DNA of 10,611 bases from Natrinema soli (GCF_028618695.1 NZ_JAQIVI010000203.1:1-10611), one strand, 5' to 3'. Shown: positions 1 to 5,697, numbered from the stretch's first letter. Notes: a model not told the origin generated them from the sequence alone. Program-made: numbers and translations.

Positions 1-462
1 GGGAGCGACGGCGGGGGCGGGCGCGCAATCGACTGGGCGGCGTTCAGCCACGCGTTCACGCCCACTGCACTGCGCCACCGCGCGATCGACGTCAGCGTCT
101 CGACGGATAACCGCCGATACGGGCCCGGCGAGCCGGTCGAGATCACCGTCGAGTTCCGCAACCGGCTCCCGTTCCCGATTCGGATCCGGACCGAATCGCC
201 GAAGCGCTGGATCTGGGCCGTCGACGGCTACAGGGAGGCCTCGCAGGTGGCGCAAACGGTTCCCGACCGGCCCGCCGCGTTCTCCTTCGCCCGGAGCGAG
301 CGCAAACGCTTCCGCCGGCGGTGGCCCCAGCGAATTCGGGTTTCCGACGACGAGTGGAAGCCGGTCGACGCGGGCACGTACGCGATCGAGGTGCGGCTCA
401 ACTGCGCGGACGCTGCGGCCCGGGGTCTCGTCGATCGAACCGAGATCGAAATCGAGGGTTGA
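1..462 (+). CDS. BsuPI-like domain protein, 3' part (partial)
   Basis: The frame is open from base 1 to a TGA at 460-462, giving 153 visible residues; the 5' end lies outside the window. A Gly-rich linker (residues 2-7) is followed by a region from about residue 27 to 149 with the pattern of BsuPI-type beta-sandwich domains: YGPGEPVEITVEFRN (about 40-54), a central W-D-G segment (W70, W72, D75-G76), a basic FRRRWPQ stretch, and a terminal DAGTYAIEVRL strand (about 122-132). BsuPI was first described as an intracellular proteinase inhibitor, but in archaea this immunoglobulin-like fold has no proven function, so inhibition should not be assumed. No membrane segment is visible in this part. It is separated by 162 bp, with its own promoter, from the downstream ABC operon, so co-transcription is not implied. 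The coding frame is certain; the domain call rests on motif pattern only. Confidence 0.7.
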   Translation, partial: GSDGGGGRAIDWAAFSHAFTPTALRHRAIDVSVSTDNRRYGPGEPVEITVEFRNRLPFPIRIRTESPKRWIWAVDGYREASQVAQTVPDRPAAFSFARSERKRFRRRWPQRIRVSDDEWKPVDAGTYAIEVRLNCADAAARGLVDRTEIEIEG

Positions 463-593
463 CGCACCGCGTCGGACGGCGCGTCGATCACAACACGCGT
501 CCCCGAGCGGTTGCTGCTGAGGATCGAAACGACGGTACGAGAACAATCGATAACGATCCTGAAACTCATTCAACCGATCTGACAACCCGGATG

Positions 594-600
594 TTATTTC
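594..600 (+). promoter_or_regulatory. TATA-like box for the ABC transporter operon
   Basis: TTATTTC is centred about 28 nt before the ATG at 625. This is the spacing expected for a leaderless haloarchaeal transcript beginning at or next to the start codon. No Shine-Dalgarno sequence precedes the ATG, which fits a leaderless start. Confidence 0.45.
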
Positions 601-624
601 CGTCTATTCGTGTGACCAAGGCAC

Positions 625-1662
625 ATGCCGGCAATACGAACGCGGGGACTCACGAAACGCTACGGTGCCGGTGACGAGGCCGTCGTTGCGCTCGAGGACC
701 TCGACCTCGAGGTCGCGGAGGGGGAGGTATTCGGCTTTCTCGGACCGAACGGCGCCGGCAAGACGACCACGATCGACCTGTTACTGGATTTCGTCCGGCC
801 GAGCGAGGGATCGGCGTCCGTCCTCGGCTACGACACGCAGGACGAGACGGACGCGGTTCGCGACCGCGTCGGGGTACTGCCGGAGGGATTCGATCTCTGG
901 AACCGCTCGTCCGGCTATCGACACCTCGAGTTCGCGATCGACTCGCAGAACGGTGACGCGGAGCCGGACGCGCTCTTGGAGCGAGTCGGCCTCGACCGGG
1001 ACGACGGTCGGCGACCCGTCGGGGACTACTCGAAGGGAATGCTCCAGCGACTCGCGATGGCGATGGCACTCGCGGGCGACCCGGCGGTGCTCGTTCTGGA
1101 CGAGCCATCGGGCGGACTCGATCCCCACGGCATCCGGACGATGCAGGAACTCGTCCGTACGGAGGCCGAAACCGGGACGACCGTCTTCTTCTCGAGTCAC
1201 ATCCTCGGGCAGGTCGCGGCGGTCTGTGACCGAGTCGGCATTCTCGACGACGGCGAACTGGTCACCGTCGATACCATCGAGGGGCTTCGCGAAACCGCCG
1301 GCGTGGGATCGCGACTCGTCGTTCAGGTCGCCGGTGAACCCGGGGAACCGCTCGCCGATCTGACGGCGGTCGAGGGCGTCACCGACGTGAGCCGGGCGGA
1401 AGACGGGATACACGTCACCTATACCGATCCGCGCGCCAAGGCGACGGTCGTCCACCGACTCGTCGAGTCCGATGCGGCGGTGCTCGATTTCGATATCGAA
1501 GAAGCGACGCTCGAGGACCTGTTCGCGGCGTTTACTGGGGCCGGAACGGACGCCCGATCAGGTGCCGAGAACAGTTCCGGAGGCGGGCCGGACGGACCGA
1601 GAGAGACCGAGCGCGAAGACGGCGGTGCGCTCGAGGCCGAACTGGAGGAGGTTGACCGATGA
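625..1662 (+). CDS. ABC-2 type transporter, ATP-binding protein
   Basis: This is the cytoplasmic ATPase of an ABC-2 exporter, hydrolysing ATP to drive the permease encoded by the next gene. Of its 345 residues, 1-220 form the nucleotide-binding domain: Walker A GPNGAGKTT (40-48), signature YSKGMLQRL (135-143), Walker B AVLVLDEP (154-161), D-loop GGLDP (163-167) and switch His192 in SSHIL. The usual Q-loop glutamine is not evident: the segment reads GVLPEGFDLW (83-92), as in many drug/Nos-type ABC-2 ATPases. Residues 228-303 form the C-terminal alpha/beta extension ending EEATLEDLFAAFTG, common in this subfamily. Residues 304-345 are a low-complexity acidic/Gly tail whose codons also carry the next gene's ribosome site. 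The ATG start is supported by the TATA-like box 28 nt upstream. The substrate cannot be read from sequence; a NosF-like or multidrug role is possible. Confidence 0.92.
   Translation: MPAIRTRGLTKRYGAGDEAVVALEDLDLEVAEGEVFGFLGPNGAGKTTTIDLLLDFVRPSEGSASVLGYDTQDETDAVRDRVGVLPEGFDLWNRSSGYRHLEFAIDSQNGDAEPDALLERVGLDRDDGRRPVGDYSKGMLQRLAMAMALAGDPAVLVLDEPSGGLDPHGIRTMQELVRTEAETGTTVFFSSHILGQVAAVCDRVGILDDGELVTVDTIEGLRETAGVGSRLVVQVAGEPGEPLADLTAVEGVTDVSRAEDGIHVTYTDPRAKATVVHRLVESDAAVLDFDIEEATLEDLFAAFTGAGTDARSGAENSSGGGPDGPRETEREDGGALEAELEEVDR
1644..1652 (+). promoter_or_regulatory. Shine-Dalgarno site for the ABC permease
   Basis: GGAGGAGGT lies inside the end of the ATPase gene, 6 nt before the permease ATG at 1659. 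It complements the 3' end of archaeal 16S rRNA (CCUCC core). It fixes the permease start and indicates SD-led translation of the second operon gene, unlike the leaderless first gene. Confidence 0.75.
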
Positions 1663-2555
1663 CGTGGGTCGCGATCGCACGCAAAGATTTCGAGGACGTC
1701 GTGCGCTCGCGGATGGTCTGGGGGATCATCGCGGTCTTCCTGTTCCTGATGGGAATCGTGACGTTCGGCGCGTCGGCCCAGATCGAGGACCCGAGCGCGA
1801 CGGATGTCATTTTCTTCTTCACGAACGTCGGCGGGCAGATATTCGTCCCTATCATCGCGCTGGTCGTCGGCTACATGGCGATCGTCGGGGAGCGCCAGTC
1901 CGGGAGCCTCCGGATCCTGTTCGGGCTCTCGCACAACCGCCGCGACGTGCTCTTCGGAAAACTCGCGAGTCGAACCGGCGTCATCGTCGTCGCGACGCTC
2001 GTGGCCTGTGCGTTCGCCGTGGCCCTCATGATCGCCCTATTCGGCTCGCTGCCCGTCCGGACGGTGCTTGGATTCGTCGCCCTGACGCTCCTGCTCGGAG
2101 CCGCCTTCACCGCCATCGCCGTCGGCGTCTCGGCGATGACCGACACCCGAATGCGGGCGATGGGCGGCGCGATCGGCAGCTACATCCTGTTTACGCTGGT
2201 GTGGCATCCGCTGGTGGCCGGCGTCCATTACCTGCTCGAGGGAGAACTCGTCGGACTACAGGCGCCGGGATGGTATCTCTTCGCGCTCCGGCTGAACCCG
2301 CTCGAGGCGTACAGGCAGGCCATGAGCCTGCTGATCGACGGGTTCGTGCCGGCGCTTGTCGGTTGGGAGAGCATCGTCGAAGACGTTCCGGCGTCGGCGT
2401 TTCAGGGACAGGGGTCTCTCATGGTGTCGAACCGCATCGCCGGGGACGTACCGTTCTACCTGACGGAGTGGTTCGCCGCCGTCGTGTTGCTGGTCTGGAT
2501 CGTCGTCCCGGTCGCGATCGGCTATCGACGCTTCGAGCGAGCCGATCTGAACTAG
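1659..2555 (+). CDS. ABC-2 type transporter, permease protein
   Basis: This is the membrane half of the ABC-2 exporter. Its ATG overlaps the ATPase stop (ATGA at 1659-1662), so the two are made from one transcript. The 298-residue protein begins with the typical amphipathic opening WVAIARKDFEDVVRSRMVW. About six membrane segments are visible near residues 20-38, 58-76, 106-129, 136-159, 170-190 and 268-288. The loop after helix 2 carries ERQSGSLRILFGLSHNRRDVLFGK (78-101; E78, R79 and G82 are key), the cytoplasmic coupling segment typical of NosY-like permeases. A long loop at about 191-267 (LNPLEAYRQ near 212-220) precedes the last helix and is probably extracytoplasmic. The stop is TAG at 2553-2555. 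The family call is firm; the exported substrate is unknown. Confidence 0.9.
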   Translation: MTWVAIARKDFEDVVRSRMVWGIIAVFLFLMGIVTFGASAQIEDPSATDVIFFFTNVGGQIFVPIIALVVGYMAIVGERQSGSLRILFGLSHNRRDVLFGKLASRTGVIVVATLVACAFAVALMIALFGSLPVRTVLGFVALTLLLGAAFTAIAVGVSAMTDTRMRAMGGAIGSYILFTLVWHPLVAGVHYLLEGELVGLQAPGWYLFALRLNPLEAYRQAMSLLIDGFVPALVGWESIVEDVPASAFQGQGSLMVSNRIAGDVPFYLTEWFAAVVLLVWIVVPVAIGYRRFERADLN

Positions 2556-2656
2556 CTACCCGATCTCGTGTCTGATGAACCACGCGACGACCGCTCTCCG
2601 CTCACGGCTTTCTCTCGTTCAAATCACCACTAAACGGCCTTATTTAGCCGCTGTAG

Positions 2657-2920
2657 AGAGCTCTTCACTCCGGTGAACCACTGACCGCTGAGTCAGACTC
2701 GAGTAGTGTTCTTTCTCGTCTCTCTCGCTTCACAAATCGCCTCGTAACACTGGCGACACGCGCAGTCTCTGGCGATCCTTCACCAGCGGTCAAGAAGGGC
2801 GACGGCGGCGACGCTGACTGGGTCCTCGTTGTAATCCACGGCCTCCGCGAATACCTTGATCGTCCATATCGACGGCTCCTCGATGTTCTTCACGAGATGC
2901 ACGGGATCGTCGAACTTGCT
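2657..2920 (+). pseudogene. IS5-family transposase, N-terminal remnant
   Basis: The gap 2556-3045 has no intact gene, but frame 2 is open from just after a TAG at 2654 to a TGA at 3020-3022. It reads SRLSRFTNRLVTLATRAVSGDPSPAV, then GGDADWVLVVIHGLREYLD and RPYRRLLDVLHEMHGIVEL, with homology ending near 2917. This is the conserved N-terminal segment of haloarchaeal IS5-group transposases, where a Gly-rich linker precedes a W-V-hydrophobic-H-LREYLD-YRRLLD-L-EM helix. No ATG or GTG is in frame ahead of it. The expected continuation (the LP-FTTV segment and the DDE catalytic core) is absent: after EL the frame carries unrelated residues. The element was therefore truncated at its 3' side and its start decayed. 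I found no inverted-repeat ends. Family assignment is from recalled motif pattern, not a search. Confidence 0.75.
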
Positions 2921-3045
2921 CCCTCACTTCGGTCAGAACGGGCAATTCACGAAGTGATCGGAGAAGGAGGGTCACCGCAAAGACAGCAAGCACAACTGTC
3001 ACAACCGCACCGAAACCGCTGAAAAAACATGAAACCAGACCGCGG

Positions 3046-3681
3046 TCAGTTCCCGGTTCCGAGGTAAGTGTGAACGGCGTTTTCTTCTTCGAGTTCGTCT
3101 ACGAGGGCCACGGCGAAGTCCTCCATCGAAATGTAGCTGTCTCCCTCGTCGGTCACGAGTTCGTGGTCGGCAGTCCGGTACTCGCCGGTTCGTTCACCGG
3201 GTTCAATCAACGCAGCTGGCGCAAGGTACGTCCACGCCAGATCGTCAGCCTCGCTGAGGATATCGTATGCGTCGATGGCCGCACGCGCGACCGGCTCCCA
3301 CTCCTCGGGGAAGTCATCCGTTTCGATGAGCATCGTCTCCGGGCCGACCTCGAGCCCACCAGCGCCGCCAGTCCAGACGAGCCGGTCGACATCCGCGCGG
3401 CGCAGCCCCTCAACCACGGCGTCCATCATCTCTGTGAGAATCTCGGGCGATTCATCGTCACCTGGGCCGAGTGCCGAGACCACGGCGTCGTGGCCCGTCG
3501 CAAGCTTCGCCACGTCATCGGGGTCGGTCGCGTTCCCGGCGACGGTGACGAATTCGTCGTCATCAATCCCGTCGACTGTCCCGCTCCGGGAGACGCCTGT
3601 GACGGCGTGGCCACGGGTGAGGAGTTCAGTGGCAGTTCGCTGTCCGATTCGTCCGCTCGCACCGAGTAGCAGTACGTTCAT
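3046..3681 (-). CDS. NAD(P)-binding oxidoreductase (atypical SDR, NAD(P)H-binding family)
   Basis: A 211-residue soluble protein with a Rossmann fold of the NmrA/NAD(P)H-binding atypical SDR type (PF13460-like). The N terminus MNVLLLGASGRIG holds the dinucleotide loop G7-A-S-G-R-I-G13; R32 after the second strand in SRSG could favour NADPH. Other family marks are DAVVSALGPGD (65-75), VDRLVWTGGAGG (98-109), a DLAWTYLAPAALIEPGERTG segment (147-166) and the C-terminal ISMEDFAVALVDELE (184-198). The active-site Tyr-x3-Lys of classical SDRs is not obvious, so the enzyme may be a quinone or flavin reductase-like protein or a redox sensor; the substrate is unknown. It is divergent from an HxlR regulator gene, a common arrangement in which the regulator controls the reductase under electrophile or oxidant stress. 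The start at 3681 is the first Met of the Rossmann strand. Confidence 0.87.
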   Translation of the reverse strand: MNVLLLGASGRIGQRTATELLTRGHAVTGVSRSGTVDGIDDDEFVTVAGNATDPDDVAKLATGHDAVVSALGPGDDESPEILTEMMDAVVEGLRRADVDRLVWTGGAGGLEVGPETMLIETDDFPEEWEPVARAAIDAYDILSEADDLAWTYLAPAALIEPGERTGEYRTADHELVTDEGDSYISMEDFAVALVDELEEENAVHTYLGTGN

Positions 3682-3755
3682 TTTGGTAGTTGGGTTCGAT
3701 GATTGCTGTCACACGATACTGAGATGAGCTCCCGCAATTGCGGTCACATTACCAT

Positions 3756-3811
3756 ACTTGGTCATAGAGCGTGATCTTAATATAGTTCAGCAAACGTTCG
3801 TCTGACCAAGT
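3756..3811. promoter_or_regulatory. Candidate operator: 9-bp inverted repeat in the divergent promoter region
   Basis: ACTTGGTCA at 3756-3764 and its exact reverse complement TGACCAAGT at 3803-3811 flank the AT-rich promoter core. The right arm covers the transcription start predicted from the TATA-like box at 3777-3784. The left arm lies where the divergent minus-strand transcript would start if a TATA element in the same AT-rich core is used. This is how a repressor could silence both genes. HxlR proteins bind as dimers to palindromic sites, so autoregulation by the adjacent regulator is a reasonable inference. No binding data exist here. Confidence 0.5.
3777..3784 (+). promoter_or_regulatory. 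TATA-like box for the HxlR gene
   Basis: TTAATATA is centred about 38 nt before the ATG at 3819. It predicts a transcription start near 3807 and a leader of about 12 nt. The near-symmetric TATATTAA on the other strand could also serve the divergent oxidoreductase gene. Confidence 0.5.
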
Positions 3812-3818
3812 CACACCG

Positions 3819-4154
3819 ATGTCATCGGATGCTACTCTCGAAACGAAATACGAAGGCTGTCCGGTAATCAAAACCCTCGAAGAGGTCGGTTCCCGTTGGC
3901 GGATGACCGTTATCCACGTCCTCCGAGAGGGCGAGCTCCGCTTCAATGAACTCAAGCGTGCAACGGATGCGAACTCACAAACGTTGTCTCGCGTGCTTAC
4001 TGATCTGGAGGAGAAAGAATACGTCGAACGTCGAGTTGACGAGGGGAGTCCAGTCGCCGTGTATTACTCTCTGACACCAAAGGGGGAAGAACTCCTTTCG
4101 GCGTTCGATGAAATCTACGAGTGGGGTGAGAAGTGGATTACTGATGATCGTTGA
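3819..4154 (+). CDS. HxlR-family winged-helix transcriptional regulator
   Basis: A 111-residue DNA-binding protein of the HxlR family. The diagnostic opening EGCPVIKTLEEVGSRWRMTVIHVL (12-35) leads into the winged helix: GELRFNELKRAT (38-49), recognition helix SQTLSRVLTDLEEKEYVERR (53-72), wing residues DEGSPVAVYYSLTPKGEEL (74-92) and a C-terminal dimerisation helix ending EWGEKWI. Cys14 sits at the position of the redox-sensing cysteine of HypR/QorR/YodB-type members, which respond to quinones, aldehydes or disulfide stress. It is the only cysteine, so sensing could work by intersubunit disulfide or thiol alkylation (inference). The gene is divergent from an NAD(P)-binding oxidoreductase, its likely target. 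Codon use appears clearly less GC-rich than in the flanking core genes (CAA, AAA, TCT and GTT codons are frequent), suggesting acquisition from elsewhere. Confidence 0.93.
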   Translation: MSSDATLETKYEGCPVIKTLEEVGSRWRMTVIHVLREGELRFNELKRATDANSQTLSRVLTDLEEKEYVERRVDEGSPVAVYYSLTPKGEELLSAFDEIYEWGEKWITDDR

Positions 4155-4275
4155 TGTTTCAAGAGAAAGTGAGGAACATCGGTCAAGACGCAGGTTGACT
4201 GGCTGGCTGATTCGTATCGATAGTAGCGATAGGAATGGGTTGTTGCTCCGCGTCTAAACAAGGCCCACTAAACTA

Positions 4276-4335
4276 GTTTTACGGATTCAGTACTCTCCTC
4301 GTCACACTCGTCGGTCGTCGTTGAATCCGTAAAAC
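4276..4335. repeat. Perfect 14-bp inverted repeat (60-bp unit)
   Basis: GTTTTACGGATTCA (4276-4289) and its exact reverse complement TGAATCCGTAAAAC (4322-4335) are separated by 32 nt. The right arm ends one base before the tRNA-like copy at 4337 and, read on the minus strand, contains the TTTT tract that follows that copy. The unit could be a hairpin or terminator, a recombinase arm site, or a tiny terminal-inverted-repeat remnant. No target duplication flanks it. The interval 4155-4275, between the HxlR stop and this repeat, holds nothing I can identify. Confidence 0.7.
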
Positions 4336-4360
4336 GTAGCGCGAGGTAGATTTGAACCAC
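4331..4360 (-). other. att-like partial copy of the tRNA-Met 3' end
   Basis: These 30 bases match 4435-4464, the 3' end of the intact tRNA-Met gene plus its downstream T-tract, at 27 of 30 positions, with an exact 15-bp core GAGGTAGATTTGAAC at 4343-4357. Only the T-arm 3' half, acceptor strand, discriminator and T-tract are copied; the rest of the tRNA is missing. This is the signature left when an element integrates into a tRNA 3' end, restoring the gene on one side and leaving a partial copy on the other. Betapleolipovirus-type proviruses such as SNJ2 are known to use a haloarchaeal tRNA-Met gene. A decayed tandem tRNA duplicate is the main alternative. No integrase gene remains in the window. 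Confidence 0.55.
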
Positions 4361-4440
4361 GGTCGCAGCGGAACTGCTCCCTGATTCAAATCGACCACCA
4401 TGCTATGGTTGGCGCTCACGGATTAGTTCGCGCCAAAACA

Positions 4441-4515
4441 TAGCGGGAGGTAGATTTGAACTACCGGTCTGCGGGTTATGAGCCCGCCGGAATCTCCTGG
4501 CTATCCCATCCCGCT
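4441..4515 (-). tRNA. Initiator tRNA-Met (anticodon CAT)
   Basis: On the minus strand the sequence folds as a full cloverleaf of 75 nt including discriminator A (complement of 4441); CCA is not encoded. The acceptor stem is AGCGGGA/TCCCGCT, the anticodon arm GCGGG-CTCATAA-CCCGC, and the T arm GGTAG-TTCAAAT-CTACC. Two features mark it as the initiator rather than the elongator: three consecutive G:C pairs next to the anticodon loop and an A1:U72 first pair, as in archaeal/eukaryotic initiators. No intron is present. A TTTT tract (minus strand, 4438-4435) lies 2 nt beyond the 3' end and probably terminates transcription. It delivers Met to the P site with aIF2, whose alpha subunit is encoded further along this window. 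Confidence 0.95.
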
Positions 4516-4535
4516 ATCACATCATATCCGAGTGC

Positions 4536-4547
4536 GCTAGTTAAGGG
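4536..4547 (-). promoter_or_regulatory. TATA-like box for tRNA-Met
   Basis: On the minus strand CCCTTAACTAGC is centred about 26 nt upstream of the tRNA 5' end at 4515, the archaeal TATA spacing, predicting initiation at or next to the mature 5' end. Confidence 0.4.
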
Positions 4548-4581
4548 TTGTGATTCGGTTGCCGTATGCGGGTTTCTACCG

Positions 4582-5028
4582 CTACTCTTGATGGACCTGC
4601 CACGTGTAGAGACTCTCACAGGTGTAATTGACGAAGAAGCCGACGCCCATCCCGGCCCCGTTTGCCAGCATATACCAGATGCCGAACTGTCGAACTAGCA
4701 ACTCGAGTATCGCCAGCGTGACGAGAAACCCACCTAACCGAACTACGTTCGAGCGGAGGAACCGCTGTCCCAGTGCTCGTAACCCGACCTCGCCGTAGCT
4801 CGCGAACGTCCACCGTTCGTTGATTACGAAGATGACCACGATACCGAATTCCCAGGAAAGGAGCTTCGCGACCGGCCGTCCGAGTGACGTGGTCTCGACG
4901 AGCAAAAAGAGAACGGCGATATCGACGGTTGCGCCGACGAGTCCGACGCCGACGAACTGGCGAAACCGAGTCGTCGAGCGCAGCGCACGGACCCGCATCC
5001 GGACGGCATCTACGAGCGAATCAGTCAT
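4582..5028 (-). CDS. GtrA family membrane protein
   Basis: A 148-residue membrane protein with the four-helix GtrA fold. GtrA proteins are thought to carry or flip polyprenyl-linked sugars for cell-surface polysaccharide or glycoprotein synthesis. Membrane segments lie near residues 23-46 (RFRQFVGVGLVGATVDIAVL begins the domain), 52-71, 96-113 and 117-136. Family marks are INERWTF (69-75) at the end of helix 2 and FFVNYTCESLYTWQV (131-145) near the C terminus. The start was placed at the ATG of MTDSLVDAVRMRV. The frame is open to a Met 39 codons further up, but that extension would span the TATA-like box near 5108-5115 and has no family character. It stands alone: the tRNA lies beyond its stop, and no glycosyltransferase, its usual partner, is adjacent. 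Confidence 0.88.
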   Translation of the reverse strand: MTDSLVDAVRMRVRALRSTTRFRQFVGVGLVGATVDIAVLFLLVETTSLGRPVAKLLSWEFGIVVIFVINERWTFASYGEVGLRALGQRFLRSNVVRLGGFLVTLAILELLVRQFGIWYMLANGAGMGVGFFVNYTCESLYTWQVHQE

Positions 5029-5107
5029 ATCGGTCTCGAGCGTATCCACCACTGTCGACGCCGCCGATTTCCCTCTTGCGGTCGCCGCGTAGAAGTGACA
5101 ACGTTGG

Positions 5108-5115
5108 AATAAAAC
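5108..5115 (-). promoter_or_regulatory. TATA-like box for the gtrA-type gene
   Basis: GTTTTATT on the minus strand predicts a transcript start near 5085 and a leader of roughly 55 nt before the ATG at 5028. It argues against the longer upstream start. Confidence 0.35.
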
Positions 5116-5169
5116 GGTCGGACGACGGACCACGATATCTGGCACATTCGCCGGCGCGGATCGACGAGC

Positions 5170-5460
5170 TCAGATCGCGAGGTCGCTCTTCGCTCGGACG
5201 ACCTCGACGTCCTCGGCGTCGACGCGGTCGACGTCGAGGAAGTGCGGCGTGAAGTTCCGTTTCTCGTAGTCCTCGTACTCGTCTTCGGCACCGACGGTAC
5301 ACCAGAGCTGGACCCGATCGGGACCGTGGTATTCGCCGTTGCGATTGATACCGAAACAGACGACCTCCGATTCCCCGTCTCCGTCCCCGTCGTCCCCCTG
5401 GTATCGAACGATGGCCCCGTTTCGAATCCCGGGATCCCCGTGGATGATGAGCTGCTTCAT
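5170..5460 (-). CDS. HAH_0734-type conserved haloarchaeal small protein
   Basis: A 96-residue acidic protein opening MKQLIIHGDPGIRNGAIVRY, with VCFGINRNGEYHGPDRVQLWCTVGAEDE (34-61) and FTPHFLDVDRVDAEDVEVVRAKSDLA (70-95). I recognise this as the HAH_0734 family, conserved in haloarchaea and without known function. No membrane or signal segment is present. C35 and C54 could be a pair, but nothing shows metal binding. An Asp/Gly-rich insert (QGDDGDGDGES, 21-31) made of repeated GGGGAC-like units interrupts the strand before VVCFG. The start is the ATG at 5460: a TATA-like TTTAATCC lies about 26 nt upstream (5483-5490), predicting a leaderless mRNA. The frame continues 43 codons upstream, but that extension is Arg/Ser-rich and crosses the promoter, so I reject it. 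Confidence 0.85.
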   Translation of the reverse strand: MKQLIIHGDPGIRNGAIVRYQGDDGDGDGESEVVCFGINRNGEYHGPDRVQLWCTVGAEDEYEDYEKRNFTPHFLDVDRVDAEDVEVVRAKSDLAI

Positions 5461-5482
5461 GCGCCCAGCTTCACAGGAGAGC

Positions 5483-5490
5483 GGATTAAA
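5483..5490 (-). promoter_or_regulatory. TATA-like box for the HAH_0734-type gene
   Basis: TTTAATCC on the minus strand is centred about 26 nt before the ATG at 5460, so the transcript should begin at or within a base or two of the start codon. Confidence 0.5.
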
Positions 5491-5655
5491 CGCTTCGGAG
5501 GCCCGCTGGCTCTGCCGCCTGTGCCGTCGGCCGCGAGACGATGGGCGACCAGCAGAAAACCGATATCGATCGAGACGATGAATGGCCAAGATGATGATCG
5601 GCCGCGCGCGAGCCGTATCCGCTAACCGGCGGGGCCGAACGACGAACCAAACGGG

Positions 5656-5662
5656 TTATAAA
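5656..5662 (+). promoter_or_regulatory. TATA box for the L44e operon
   Basis: TTATAAA, the clearest TATA box in the window, predicts a start near 5685 and a leader of about 12 nt before the ATG at 5698. It probably drives the whole rpl44e-rps27e-aIF2alpha-nop10 unit. The rest of the divergent gap (5491-5655) shows no further signal I can support. Confidence 0.65.
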
Positions 5663-5697
5663 CGGCGCTATCTTAGCCCACGGCAAGTGAGATAACT

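Noticed and set aside
1472..2575. A 367-codon plus-strand frame over the ABC genes
   Set aside because: Arg-rich shadow frame overlapping the clearly recognised ATPase and permease.
3070..3669. A 199-codon plus-strand frame
   Set aside because: Entirely antisense to the Rossmann-fold oxidoreductase, whose GASGRIG motif settles the strand.
4456..4698. An 80-codon plus-strand frame starting in the tRNA
   Set aside because: It overlaps the tRNA and the GtrA gene antisense; its start lies inside the tRNA.
5461..5589. N-terminal extension of the HAH_0734-type protein
   Set aside because: Arg/Ser-rich, crosses the TATA-like box, and the family opening MKQLIIHGDPGI begins at 5460.
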